DNA of 37,642 nucleotides. Source: JBBIIC01 sp037446725. GTDB taxonomy: Bacteria > Actinomycetota > Coriobacteriia > Anaerosomatales > SLCP01. How positions within the stretch are numbered: the stretch's first letter is position 1; the number at the start of each line of letters is the position of its first letter. Location: assembly GCA_037446725.1 (NCBI GenBank), contig JBBIIC010000022.1, forward strand, positions 1 to 37,642, given 5' to 3'. Position numbers and translations under genes: made by a program. The notes under the pieces were generated by a model that was not told the origin of the DNA, ran no database searches, and saw only the letters and a list, made by a program, of their open reading frames with translations. Shown piece after piece: positions 21,430 through 32,382 of this stretch.

Positions 21430-22092
21430 GTGAGTGGGAGCCAGAACAACCACATTCCCGAGGGGGTCATCGAGCGCCTTCCCGCGTATTTGAACGTCCT
21501 GCTTCAGCTTCGCAGAGAGGGCGAGAGCACGGTCCCGTCAGCCCGGCTCGGCGAGCTCACCAACGTCAACCCCGCTCAGATCCGCCGCGACCTGACGCAC
21601 TTCGGCCAGTTCGGCAAACGGGGGGTCGGGTACGACATCGCGACCCTCGTCGAGCAGATTCAGCACATCCTTGGATCGGACCATGCGCACCGGATGGTGC
21701 TCGTCGGAGCAGGCCGTCTCGGGGCAGCCATCGCTTCCTACGACGGCCTGAAAGTGCGGGGGTTCGCGCTTGCGGGGGTCTTCGACAACGACCCCTCGCG
21801 CGTCGGTCAGCGCGCCGGTGACCTGGTGATACGCCATGTTTCGGAACTTCCGCGCGTAGTCTCGGAGCAGAGGGTCCAGATCGGGGTCATCGCCGTGCCG
21901 TCGACCGCGGCTCAGGAAGTCGCCGACCTGATGATCGCGTCGGGGATCCGCGTCATCCTCAACTACTCGTCTGCGATGGTGCGCGCGCCGGGACACGTGA
22001 TCGTCCACAACACCGACCCGGTGCGGGAGTTGCTACACACGCTGTACTACCTCGCGAAGTCCGACGAGATAGCGGTTGCGGCGTCCGAGTGA
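21430..22092 (+). CDS. rex: Redox-sensing transcriptional repressor Rex
   Basis: A dimeric DNA-binding protein that is released from its operators when NADH rises; it typically controls fermentation, respiration and cytochrome genes. The 220 residues are the expected length. An N-terminal winged helix (IPEGVIERLPAYLNVLLQL, NPAQIRRDLTHFGQFGKRGVGYD) leads to a Rossmann NAD(H) domain (MVLVGAGRLGAAIASY, GVFDNDPSRVG, VIAVPSTAAQEVAD, ILNYSSAM). GTG 21430 follows GGAGAGGGCAGAGG. tatA follows about 80 bases later. Given the multihaem cytochromes in this window, Rex may control some of them (inference). Confidence 0.95.
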   Translation: MSGSQNNHIPEGVIERLPAYLNVLLQLRREGESTVPSARLGELTNVNPAQIRRDLTHFGQFGKRGVGYDIATLVEQIQHILGSDHAHRMVLVGAGRLGAAIASYDGLKVRGFALAGVFDNDPSRVGQRAGDLVIRHVSELPRVVSEQRVQIGVIAVPSTAAQEVADLMIASGIRVILNYSSAMVRAPGHVIVHNTDPVRELLHTLYYLAKSDEIAVAASE

Positions 22093-22173
22093 TATTCTTG
22101 CCTGCGGGTTAAGGGATTGAACGGCCGTCAGCGGTCGTGGAAGATTCGCAACTCATCGAGGAGTGACGTGAAC

Positions 22174-22383
22174 ATGGCTTTTCTGGGTCTGCCGGGCGGT
22201 ATGGAATGGGTGATCATCCTCGTCGTCGTGCTGCTGCTGTTTGGCCCGAGCCGACTTCCGCAGCTCGGCAAGTCGATCGGCAAGACGATGAAGGCCATCC
22301 GTGACGGCGTCGACGGCAAAGGCGAAGACGAGGAGGACCTCGAGGAGGAGACGTCGGCCAAGGCGTCCAAGTCGGACGAGTGA
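22174..22383 (+). CDS. tatA: Twin-arginine translocase subunit TatA/E
   Basis: A 69-residue protein with one N-terminal membrane helix (WVIILVVVLLLFGPSRLP), the FGPSRLPQLGKSIG hinge, an amphipathic helix and an acidic tail (EDEEDLEEE). It forms the pore-like component that exports folded, cofactor-containing proteins. No tatC is adjacent. ATG 22174 has GAGGAGTGA upstream; GTG 22168 is a nearby alternative in frame. Confidence 0.92.
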   Translation: MAFLGLPGGMEWVIILVVVLLLFGPSRLPQLGKSIGKTMKAIRDGVDGKGEDEEDLEEETSAKASKSDE

Positions 22384-22409
22384 GTCGGAGCACACTCAGG
22401 TCCTCATCC

Positions 22410-22437
22410 TTGCACGAGCGCCAGTTTAGGATATACT
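22410..22437 (+). promoter_or_regulatory. Promoter of greA
   Basis: TTGCAC (22410-22415), a 16-base spacer and TATACT (22432-22437). Transcription would start near 22444, giving a 100-base leader before greA. Confidence 0.55.
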
Positions 22438-22453
22438 CTCGTGGACATTTTCG

Positions 22454-22480
22454 CGGGCTGTCCGGTTACCGGGCAGCCCG
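22454..22480 (+). promoter_or_regulatory. Strong hairpin in the greA 5' leader
   Basis: CGGGCTGTCCGG (22454-22465) and CCGGGCAGCCCG (22469-22480) pair over 12 positions, with one T-G pair and the three-base loop TTA. The hairpin starts about ten bases after the expected transcription start. It has no T-run. It could attenuate, stabilise the transcript or cause pausing. Confidence 0.55.
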
Positions 22481-22544
22481 TGCGTTAGTCATCGGCCGTT
22501 CTAGCGCGACGCGCGGAACCGACCTGTACGGGAGTCACACGCCC

Positions 22545-23015
22545 ATGCACAAAGAGACAGTCCTTACCGCCGAAGGCCAGACCCGCCTCGAGGAGGAGCT
22601 CCGGCACCTCGAGACCGTTCGGAGGCGGGAGGTAGGGGAGCGGATCAAGGAAGCCAAGGAGTTCGGCGACATCTCCGAGAACTCGGAGTACGACGACGCC
22701 AAGAACGAACAGGCGTGGGTCGAGAGCCGCATCCTGGAGATAAACGCGATCCTGTCCAACGCCACGATCATCGAGTCGCCCTCGAGCTCCTCGAAGGTGA
22801 CCCTCGGGAGCAAGGTGGAGCTCGAGGACTCGACCGGTAGCGTGCACAAGTATCAAATCGTCGGCTCGGCCGAGGCCGATCCCGCCAACGACCGGATCTC
22901 GAACGAGTCCCCGGTCGGTCAGGCGATCATGGGCGCGAAGAAGGGCGAGACCGTCAAGGTCACGACGCCCTCGGGCAAGTTGCTCGAGTACACCGTCAAG
23001 AAGATCTCCCGCTAG
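22545..23015 (+). CDS. greA: Transcription elongation factor GreA
   Basis: Rescues backtracked RNA polymerase by stimulating cleavage of the nascent RNA. The 156 residues are the usual length. The N-terminal coiled coil has LTAEGQTRLEEELRHLE and the acidic tip GDISENSEYDDAKNEQ. The C-terminal FKBP-like domain has VGSAEADP and NESPVGQAIMGAKKGETV. ATG 22545 follows GGGAG at some distance. lysS begins ten bases past the stop. Confidence 0.96.
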   Translation: MHKETVLTAEGQTRLEEELRHLETVRRREVGERIKEAKEFGDISENSEYDDAKNEQAWVESRILEINAILSNATIIESPSSSSKVTLGSKVELEDSTGSVHKYQIVGSAEADPANDRISNESPVGQAIMGAKKGETVKVTTPSGKLLEYTVKKISR

Positions 23016-23024
23016 GTCGCGGCC

Positions 23025-24554
23025 TTGGACGGCGACCACGTCAATCCCCGCGGCGCTGATTCTCCGCTCGAGTCCGGGCCCGGAGTGCCCGACGACGCGT
23101 TCGCGGTCCGGCGCGCCAAGTTCGACGAGCTGCGCGCCGCCGGCCGGGAACCGTATCTGAGCCGCTTCGACGTGACCCACCGGGCCGCGGATCTCGCGCG
23201 GGCCTACTCCGACCTCGAGCCCGGCGCAGAGACGGGCCAGACCGTCACCGTCGCAGGTAGGCTCGTGGCCCGCCGCGAGCAGGGCAAGGTTGCCTTCCTC
23301 GTCTTGCGCGACGCCACCGGTGATCTCCAGTTGTTCTGCCGCGTCAACGTCCTGGGGGCCGACGCGTTCGTGGCAGCCACCGACCTCGACCTGGGTGACT
23401 GGGTGGGTGCCACCGGCGAGGTGCTGCGCACGCGCAGGGGTGAGCTGTCCGTCGCTCCGACCGGGGTGACGCTGCTCTCCAAGTCCCTGCGCCCGCTCCC
23501 GGAGAAGTACCACGGGCTCACCGACACCGAAACACGCTACCGCCAGCGCTACGTCGACCTCATCGCCAATCCCGAGGTGCGTCAGGTCTTCGAGACGCGC
23601 TTCCGCATCATGTCGGCCATCCGCCGGTTCATGGAGGGCCGCGACTTCCTCGAGGTCGAGACGCCGATGCTCCACCCGATCCCCGGTGGTGCCACGGCGC
23701 GGCCGTTCGTTACGCACCACAACGCGCTCGACATCGACCTGTACCTGCGCATCGCGCCCGAGCTCTATCTCAAGCGCCTGCTCGTGGGCGGGTTCGAGCG
23801 CGTCTACGAAGTCAACCGCAACTTCCGCAACGAGGGGATGTCGCCCCGGCACAATCCCGAGTTCACGATGCTCGAGGCGTACCAGGCCTACACCGACCTC
23901 GACGGGATGATGGAGCTTACCGAAAGCCTGATCACGACCGTCGCGCGCGAGGTGCTCGGCACCCTCGGTATCGAGTACCAGGGCACGCCGGTCAACCTGA
24001 CGCCGCCCTGGCCCCGCCGCACGATGATCGAGCTCGTTTCGGAGGCGGCAGGCGAGGAGGTGTCGTTCGCCCGCTCGGAAGACGAGCTCCATGCGCTGTG
24101 CGCCACGCATGGAGTGCCCGTCGAGCATTCATGGGGGCCGGGCAAGCTCATCACGGAGCTCTTCGAGAAGCTGGTGGAGCATAAGCTCGTCGGCCCCGTC
24201 TTCGTGACGGAGTATCCGCTCGAGACCTCGCCGCTGGCCCGCAAGAAGCCCTGCGAACCCGAGCTCACCGAGAGGTTCGAGCTCATCGTCAACGGTCGAG
24301 AGATCGCCAACGCCTTCAGCGAGCTCATCGACCCGGTCGACCAGCGCGAGCGCTTCCAGGCGCAGATGCGCGCGAAAGACACGGGTGACGACGAGGCGAT
24401 GGGCTTCGACGAGGACTACCTGCGCGCACTCGAGTACGGGATGCCGCCGGCCGGCGGGCTGGGCATCGGTATCGACCGGCTCGTCATGCTGCTCACCGAC
24501 AGCGCGTCCATCCGCGACGTGCTGCTCTTCCCCCACATGCGGCCGGAGTCCTGA
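23025..24554 (+). CDS. lysS: Lysine-tRNA ligase (class II)
   Basis: Charges tRNA-Lys. The 509 residues comprise an N-terminal OB-fold anticodon-binding domain (about 65-165; VAGRLVARREQGKVAFLVLRD) and the class II catalytic core. Motif 1 is near VRQVFETRFRIMSAIRRFMEGR, motif 2 is NRNFRNEGMSPRHNPEFTMLE and motif 3 is GGLGIGIDRLVMLLTDS. The frame opens with TTG 23025 ten bases after greA; the first 20 residues are not conserved, and GTG 23085 is an alternative start. Confidence 0.95.
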   Translation: MDGDHVNPRGADSPLESGPGVPDDAFAVRRAKFDELRAAGREPYLSRFDVTHRAADLARAYSDLEPGAETGQTVTVAGRLVARREQGKVAFLVLRDATGDLQLFCRVNVLGADAFVAATDLDLGDWVGATGEVLRTRRGELSVAPTGVTLLSKSLRPLPEKYHGLTDTETRYRQRYVDLIANPEVRQVFETRFRIMSAIRRFMEGRDFLEVETPMLHPIPGGATARPFVTHHNALDIDLYLRIAPELYLKRLLVGGFERVYEVNRNFRNEGMSPRHNPEFTMLEAYQAYTDLDGMMELTESLITTVAREVLGTLGIEYQGTPVNLTPPWPRRTMIELVSEAAGEEVSFARSEDELHALCATHGVPVEHSWGPGKLITELFEKLVEHKLVGPVFVTEYPLETSPLARKKPCEPELTERFELIVNGREIANAFSELIDPVDQRERFQAQMRAKDTGDDEAMGFDEDYLRALEYGMPPAGGLGIGIDRLVMLLTDSASIRDVLLFPHMRPES

Positions 24555-24573
24555 CGCGCCGACACGCCCCGGA

Positions 24574-24711
24574 GTTGCCGCAACATCTGAGTCTGACGCG
24601 CTCAAGTCTATGGCACCGTGCTTGCTTTGCCGATGATAGAGGTGCCGCTCCCGTGTCAGTGGGGCGGGTATACTAGGACCCATGGGAGCATCCCGGGCCG
24701 CTACGGCCCGG
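24574..24711 (+). promoter_or_regulatory. Intergenic region before clpC: repeated motif, -10-like TATACT and hairpin
   Basis: GTTGCCGCAACAT at 24574-24586 is an exact 13-base repeat of 12549-12537 on the minus strand. TATACT at 24669-24674 is a likely -10 box; no clear -35 is visible at 16-18 bases upstream. CCGGGCCG (24693-24700) and CGGCCCGG (24704-24711) form an 8-bp hairpin in the leader, about 20 bases upstream of the start. I see neither a CtsR heptad repeat nor a ClgR-type site that I can vouch for. Confidence 0.4.
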
Positions 24712-24734
24712 TCTGGATACGAGGAGCAACCTGC

Positions 24735-27287
<2,553 letters not shown>

Positions 27288-27293
27288 CGCACC

Positions 27294-28646
27294 GTGGCGC
27301 GGACCCGCACGGTCTGGCGGTGTCAGTCCTGCGGCGCGAGCGCACCGAAGTGGTACGGCCGCTGCCCCGACTGCGGCGAGTACGGTACGTTCGTCGAGGA
27401 AGCCGAACCCGTCCCCGGGCGCTCCGGCACCGGTGCGGCGAGGCCGGCCGCCGTGCGCGTGCCACTGTCCGATGTCGGCCACGCCGAGGAGACCCGCACG
27501 CCAACCGGCGTGAGCGAGCTCGATCGCGTGCTCGGCGGCGGCTTCGTGACCGGATCGCTCGTGCTGCTCGGCGGCGAGCCGGGCATCGGCAAGTCCACCA
27601 TCCTGCTGCAGGTCGCCTCGCTCGTCGCCCACGCGGGCGGGCGCGTGCTCTATGCGTGCGGCGAAGAGTCTCCCGGACAGGTGGGCATGCGCGCCCGCAG
27701 AACTGGTTCGGCGGCCGAGGGTGTCGAGCTTGCCGCCGAGACCGACATCGCGGCACTCGAGACATCCGTTCGCGAACAGCCCCCGCACCTCCTGATCGTC
27801 GACTCGATCCAGACAGCGTTCGATCCCGAGCTCACGGGCGCGCCCGGCAGCGTCGGGCAGGTGCGGGCGGCCACCGGCCGGCTCATGCGCATCGCCAAGG
27901 ATCTCGGTGTCACGACGGTACTCGTCGGCCATGTCACCAAGGACGGAGCGATCGCCGGCCCGCGGGTTCTCGAGCACATGGTGGACACCGTCCTGTACTT
28001 CGAGGGCGACCGGGACCACGCATTCCGTGTCGTAAGGGCGGTGAAGAACCGGTTCGGCCCGGTCTCGGAGATCGGCATCTTCGAGATGACCGATCGTGGG
28101 CTCGTGCCCGTTGGCGACCCGGCCGCGCTTCTCCTCGGCGAGCGCGGCTCCGCGGTGCCCGGTTCGGTCGTCATGGCGACGATGGAAGGCTCGCGCCCGC
28201 TGCTCGTCGAGATCCAGGCGCTTGTCACGCCGACCCACCTCCAGGTCCCGAGGAGGCTTGCCACCGGCGTGGACACCGGTCGCCTCCTGCAGGTGATAGC
28301 CGTGCTCGAGCGGCGCGGCGGTCTTTCGTTCTCCGGTCACGACGTCTACGTCTCGGTGGCGGGCGGAGTGCGGGTCGCAGAGCCCGCGGTCGACCTGCCA
28401 CTCGCCGTCGCGCTCGCCTCGGCACTGAAGGACACGGCGGTCCCGCTCGATGTCGTGTCCTTCGGCGAGGTGGCGCTCACCGGAGTGGTGCGTCCCGTAT
28501 CGCAGTCCGAAGCCCGCATCCGCGAGGCGGCCCGGCAGGGGCTGACAACGCTCGTCGCGCCGGTGCCCGCATCGGTCGTTCTTCCGAACGACGTCCGGCG
28601 TTCGCGCGTCGAGAGCGTCGGCGACCTCGTAGGTCTGCTGAAGTAG
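27294..28646 (+). CDS. radA: DNA repair protein RadA (Sms)
   Basis: A RecA-like helicase-type ATPase acting in recombination branch migration. The 450 residues include an N-terminal zinc finger (CQSCG..., CPDCGEYG, residues 8-29), Walker A GGEPGIGKST near 94-103, the RadA signature KNRFGPVSE near 251 and a C-terminal Lon-protease-like domain. GTG 27294 overlaps the end of clpC by its ribosome-binding site (GGGGAG) only; the genes are co-transcribed. Confidence 0.95.
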   Translation: MARTRTVWRCQSCGASAPKWYGRCPDCGEYGTFVEEAEPVPGRSGTGAARPAAVRVPLSDVGHAEETRTPTGVSELDRVLGGGFVTGSLVLLGGEPGIGKSTILLQVASLVAHAGGRVLYACGEESPGQVGMRARRTGSAAEGVELAAETDIAALETSVREQPPHLLIVDSIQTAFDPELTGAPGSVGQVRAATGRLMRIAKDLGVTTVLVGHVTKDGAIAGPRVLEHMVDTVLYFEGDRDHAFRVVRAVKNRFGPVSEIGIFEMTDRGLVPVGDPAALLLGERGSAVPGSVVMATMEGSRPLLVEIQALVTPTHLQVPRRLATGVDTGRLLQVIAVLERRGGLSFSGHDVYVSVAGGVRVAEPAVDLPLAVALASALKDTAVPLDVVSFGEVALTGVVRPVSQSEARIREAARQGLTTLVAPVPASVVLPNDVRRSRVESVGDLVGLLK

Positions 28647-28774
28647 CCCGCGCACGTGCGTGCCGGCCGTCGCGACGCGCGGGCCGGGCAACCCTCGCGT
28701 CTCTGGCACCGGCTGATGGCGTCTGGCAGAATCGAAGGTGCGACCGAGTGTATTCCCGGCAGAGTGGAGGGGAC

Positions 28775-29839
28775 GTGGCCCAGAGCGAGGAGGCCCGGAT
28801 GCGGGCCGAGCTCGAGAAGGTCGCGCCTGGCACCCCGCTGCGGGAGGGCCTCGACTACATCATCGCCGCGCGCACCGGCGCGCTCATCGTGATCGGCGAC
28901 CGAGCTTCGGTGGAGCCCCTGTGCAACGGCGGCTTCACCATCGACACGGACTTCTCGGCGCAGCGCCTCTACGAGCTCGCGAAGATGGACGGCGCCATCA
29001 TCCTCGACGAGGAGTGCAGCAGGATCCACCTCGCCAACGTCCATATCGTCCCCGACGCGAGCCTGCCGACGACCGAGACCGGAATGCGGCACCGCACCGC
29101 CGAGCGCGTGAGCCGTCAGACCCGTGCGCTCGTCATCTCGATATCGCAGCGACGTGAGGTGGTGAGCCTCTACCTCAACGGGATGCGCGTCACACTCGAG
29201 GAGATTGACGTGTTGCTGGCCAAGGCGAGCCAGGCCCTGCAAACGCTCCAGCGTTACCGCAACCGGCTCGACCAGACACTCGACCGTCTGACCGAGCTCG
29301 AGTTCGCCGACCTCGTGACCCTCGGTGACGTGACCGAGGTCATAGGCCGATTCGAGCTCGTTCAGCGCACCGCCAGCGAGGTGGCGCGCTACATCGCCGA
29401 GCTGGGAACCGAAGGCCGTCTCGTCCGCATGCAGGCCGAGGAGCTTACCGCCACCGTCGACGACGAGTACGTGCTCGTGCTGCGCGACTACGCCCGGGAT
29501 GGGGCCCCGCGCAAGGTCAGCGCCGTGCGGGCCGACCTCGGACGGCTCACCACCGAGCAGCTGCTCGAGCCGACGGTGGTCGCCCAGACGCTCGGGCTTG
29601 CCGGCGCCGAGCCCCAGTCCGCCGAGGACCACGTGCGCCCGCGCGGTCTGCGGGTCCTGCGGCGGATCCCGATGCTGCCCGCCTCGGTCATCTCTCGCAT
29701 CGTGGAGCGTTTCGGGACGCTCCAGGGGGTCCTGTGGGCGACCGTTCAGGACCTCGATGAAGTGGACGGCGTAGGCGAACGGCGTGCGGTCGCCATCGTC
29801 GAAGGCCTCGCGCGCATCAAGGACCACGTCCGCGGCTGA
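28775..29839 (+). CDS. disA: DNA-integrity scanning diadenylate cyclase DisA
   Basis: Makes c-di-AMP from two ATP and pauses at branched DNA. The 354 residues have the DAC domain (1-150, with PGTPLREGL, ELAKMDGAIILDEE and GMRHRTAERVSRQT), a middle helical linker and a C-terminal helix-hairpin-helix DNA-binding region (LDEVDGVGERRAVAIVEGLARI). The GTG at 28775 follows GGAGGGGAC. An ATG at 28799 has its own GAGGAGG and is equally credible. radA-disA adjacency is conserved in Firmicutes and Actinobacteria. Confidence 0.95.
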   Translation: MAQSEEARMRAELEKVAPGTPLREGLDYIIAARTGALIVIGDRASVEPLCNGGFTIDTDFSAQRLYELAKMDGAIILDEECSRIHLANVHIVPDASLPTTETGMRHRTAERVSRQTRALVISISQRREVVSLYLNGMRVTLEEIDVLLAKASQALQTLQRYRNRLDQTLDRLTELEFADLVTLGDVTEVIGRFELVQRTASEVARYIAELGTEGRLVRMQAEELTATVDDEYVLVLRDYARDGAPRKVSAVRADLGRLTTEQLLEPTVVAQTLGLAGAEPQSAEDHVRPRGLRVLRRIPMLPASVISRIVERFGTLQGVLWATVQDLDEVDGVGERRAVAIVEGLARIKDHVRG

Positions 29840-29922
29840 ACGCGCCTCGCCGAGTGATAGAATCGGCTGAGTGGCCGGCGCGTTAGTCCGGCTGTCATGT
29901 TCGCGCGCACGGGAGGGAGGTG

Positions 29923-31047
29923 GTGGCGCATCCGGACCCGCAGGGTCCGGGCGAGCGTCACATGCCCATGGTCGTCCGAATCACCCGGTTCCTCTTGGTT
30001 GTGGCCGGTGCGGTGGGCGGTCTTGCGGTCTCGAGGCTCGTCGACTGGCCGGAGCAGACAGGTTACCCCACGTACATCGTCATCATCATCTTCATTATCC
30101 TCGGGTCATCTGTCGGCTACGTCCTCGGCGGTATCTTCGGTCGTGAGCTGGCGCTGGTGCAGCGGCGCGCCGAGCTGCGCATCCAGGCGATGGAGCCCGC
30201 CGACATCGTGCTGGGCATCGTGGGCCTCATCATCGGACTTGCGGTCGCGTATCTGGCGAGCGTTCCGTTGCGCCTGCTCGAACCCGTCTGGCTGTCTGTA
30301 GTCACGACCGTGCTGCTCTTCGTGCTGCTCGGGTCCGTCGGGGTACGCGTCGCCTTCGTGAAGAAGCGCGACTTCGCCCGCGCGCTGCCCGCGTTCGGCG
30401 ACGATCATGAGCCGTGCGACTCCTCCGGCCTCAAGGTGCTGGACACGAGCGCCATCATTGACGGGCGCTTCGCCGAGCTGCGCGACCTCGGCCTGCTCGA
30501 GGGCGATCTGCGCGTCCCGCGGTTCGTGCTCGGCGAACTCCACACGCTGTCGGACTCGGCAGATGACACGCGCCGCGCACGCGGCCGCCGCGGACTCGAT
30601 CTGCTCGCCCGGCTGCGGGAGGTCGAAGGTCAGCGGATCGAGGTCTTCGAGCACGACTACCCCGATGTGCCCGACGTCGACAACAAGCTGCTGCGCCTCG
30701 GGGTGGAGACGGGGGCGACGGTGCTCACCGTCGACCACAACCTGACAAGCGTGGCACGGGTGCGCGGTGTCGGCGTGCTCAACCTCAACGAGGCGGCACG
30801 CGCGATGCGTCCGAACCACCTGCCGGGCGAGCGCATCCGGCTGCGCATCGCCAAGGAGGGCAAGGAGGCAGGCCAGGGTGTTGGCTACCTCGAAGACGGC
30901 ACGATGGTCGTCATCGCACAGGGCCGCGACCGGATCGGTGAGGACGCCGACGTGGAGGTCACCTCGGTGCTTCAGACCTCGGCCGGACGCATGGTCTTCT
31001 CGCGTCTGCTCGGCGACCACGGCCCTGAGGGCGCGGGCGATGAGTAG
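29923..31047 (+). CDS. Membrane-anchored PIN-TRAM domain protein (YacL-like)
   Basis: An integral membrane protein of about 374 residues. Four hydrophobic helices cover about 20-145. A PIN nuclease-like domain follows (VLDTSAIIDGR near 173, DVDNKLLRLG, TVDHNLT, with acidic metal ligands), and a C-terminal TRAM RNA-binding domain (about 300-360; GVGYLEDGTMVVIAQGR) ends it. Bacillus YacL has this layout, but its substrate is not settled. Adjacent GTG codons at 29920 and 29923 follow GGGAGGGAGG. ATG 29962 or 29968 would be nearer the family start. Confidence 0.9.
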   Translation: MAHPDPQGPGERHMPMVVRITRFLLVVAGAVGGLAVSRLVDWPEQTGYPTYIVIIIFIILGSSVGYVLGGIFGRELALVQRRAELRIQAMEPADIVLGIVGLIIGLAVAYLASVPLRLLEPVWLSVVTTVLLFVLLGSVGVRVAFVKKRDFARALPAFGDDHEPCDSSGLKVLDTSAIIDGRFAELRDLGLLEGDLRVPRFVLGELHTLSDSADDTRRARGRRGLDLLARLREVEGQRIEVFEHDYPDVPDVDNKLLRLGVETGATVLTVDHNLTSVARVRGVGVLNLNEAARAMRPNHLPGERIRLRIAKEGKEAGQGVGYLEDGTMVVIAQGRDRIGEDADVEVTSVLQTSAGRMVFSRLLGDHGPEGAGDE

Positions 31048-31756
31048 CCGCGACACTGCGGTCGTGCTCGTGGCCGGCGGTTCGGGCGAGCGTTTCGGCA
31101 GGCCCGGGGGCAAACAGCTCGCGCCGCTCGCAGGTAGGCCGGTCTTCGCGCATGCGTTCGAAGCGGCCGCGTCCCTCGACCGGGTCGGACTCCTGGTCGT
31201 GGTCTGTCCGCCCGAACGGGTGGACGAGTACGCGGACGCGCTTGTCGCCGCGGCCCCCGCGGTGGAGGTGCGCTTCGTCGCGGGAGGCGAGCGCAGACAG
31301 GACTCGGTCGCAGCCGGGCTCGAGGAGGTGCCGGACTCCCTCGACTACGTCGTCGTCCACGACGGCGCGCGCCCGCTCGCGCGACCCGGGTTGTTCGCAG
31401 CGACCCTCGAACTGCTCGATTCGGCTCCGAGTGTTGACGGAGCGATTGCCGGCCATCCGTCGGTCGACACGCTCAAGCGCGTCGAAGACGGACTCGTCGC
31501 CGAGACTCCCGAGCGGTCACGCTACTGGGCGGTCCAGACGCCCCAGGCGTTTCGGGCGGCAGTGCTCAAGCGCGCATATGCCGAGGCGGCGGCCGTGGGA
31601 CGGGAGGGCACCGACGACGCCTCTCTTGTCGAGGCGACCGGTGGGACCGTCGGGGTGATTGAGGGTCCGAGGGACAACATCAAGGTGACGCTCGCGGAGG
31701 ACCTCGCGCTTGCCGAGGCCCTGCTCGCCCGCCGCGGTGAAGGGAGCGCGCGATGA
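31040..31756 (+). CDS. ispD: 2-C-methyl-D-erythritol 4-phosphate cytidylyltransferase
   Basis: Joins CTP to methylerythritol phosphate, a step of the MEP isoprenoid pathway. The 238 residues have the nucleotidyl-transferase loop VLVAGGSGERFGRPGGKQL, HDGARPLARPGL, YWAVQTPQAF, TDDASLVEA and DNIKVTLAEDLALAEALL. ATG 31040 overlaps the preceding gene by eight bases, and the end overlaps ispF by four (ATGA), so they are translationally coupled. Confidence 0.95.
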   Translation: MSSRDTAVVLVAGGSGERFGRPGGKQLAPLAGRPVFAHAFEAAASLDRVGLLVVVCPPERVDEYADALVAAAPAVEVRFVAGGERRQDSVAAGLEEVPDSLDYVVVHDGARPLARPGLFAATLELLDSAPSVDGAIAGHPSVDTLKRVEDGLVAETPERSRYWAVQTPQAFRAAVLKRAYAEAAAVGREGTDDASLVEATGGTVGVIEGPRDNIKVTLAEDLALAEALLARRGEGSAR

Positions 31757-32232
31757 GGATCGGTTCCGGCTACGACGTGCACGCGTTCGTCGAGGGCCGC
31801 CCGCTCGTGCTCGGCGGGGTCGAGATCCCGTTCGATCGGGGACTTGCCGGTCACTCGGACGCGGACGTGCTCACCCATGCTCTCATGGATGCGCTGCTTT
31901 CGGCGATGCGACTGGGCGATATCGGCCAGCATTTCCCCGACACCGACCAGGCGTTCGCCGGTGCCGACAGCATCGGTCTGCTCGAGCGCGTGGGGCGGCT
32001 CATGGCAGATGAGGGCTGGCGGCTAGTCGATGCCGACACCGTTCTCGTGCTCGAGAGGCCCCGCATCGCGCCATACCGCGGGCGGATGCGCGAGCGGATG
32101 GCGGGCGCCCTCGGGGTCCCGGTAGACCGTATGGGCGTCAAGGCCACCACCACCGAGGGTCTCGGCCTGACCGGCCGCGAGGAGGGAGTGGCCGCGCACG
32201 CGGTCGTGCTGATCGAGCGGGCGGAGGCGTGA
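31753..32232 (+). CDS. ispF: 2-C-methyl-D-erythritol 2,4-cyclodiphosphate synthase
   Basis: Next MEP-pathway enzyme shown here; it cyclises CDP-ME-2-phosphate with release of CMP. The 159 residues are the usual length for the trimer. Metal and substrate motifs are GSGYDVHAF, GHSDADVLTHALMDALL, DIGQHFPDTD, and KATTTEGLGLTGREEGVAAHAVVL. Confidence 0.96.
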   Translation: MRIGSGYDVHAFVEGRPLVLGGVEIPFDRGLAGHSDADVLTHALMDALLSAMRLGDIGQHFPDTDQAFAGADSIGLLERVGRLMADEGWRLVDADTVLVLERPRIAPYRGRMRERMAGALGVPVDRMGVKATTTEGLGLTGREEGVAAHAVVLIERAEA

Positions 32233-32294
32233 GCCGTGCGTACCGTCTTCGCCGGGGCGTATTGAGCGGGCGCATGGTTGTCGGCGATGATGGT

Positions 32295-32324
32295 TTGACA
32301 CGTCGCCGGGCATGGGGCGATAGT
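32295..32324 (+). promoter_or_regulatory. Promoter of cysE
   Basis: A perfect TTGACA (32295-32300), an 18-base spacer and GATAGT (32319-32324). The downstream leader to ATG 32383 is unusually AT-rich (32325-32350) and contains GAAT-7-ATTC, which might be a regulator site; this is speculative. The gap suggests cysE can start a new transcript after ispF. Confidence 0.6.
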
Positions 32325-32382
32325 TGGAATCCATATCATTCTGGTAGGAAATGAACGGCTGCCCACGAGGCGCGGAGGACCG

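Noticed and set aside
24587..24734. CtsR operator before clpC
   Set aside because: No heptad direct repeat of the CtsR type (GGTCAAA) is present.
32325..32350. Cysteine-metabolism regulator site in the cysE leader
   Set aside because: There is an AT-rich patch and a short GAAT/ATTC repeat, but they do not clearly match a known motif.
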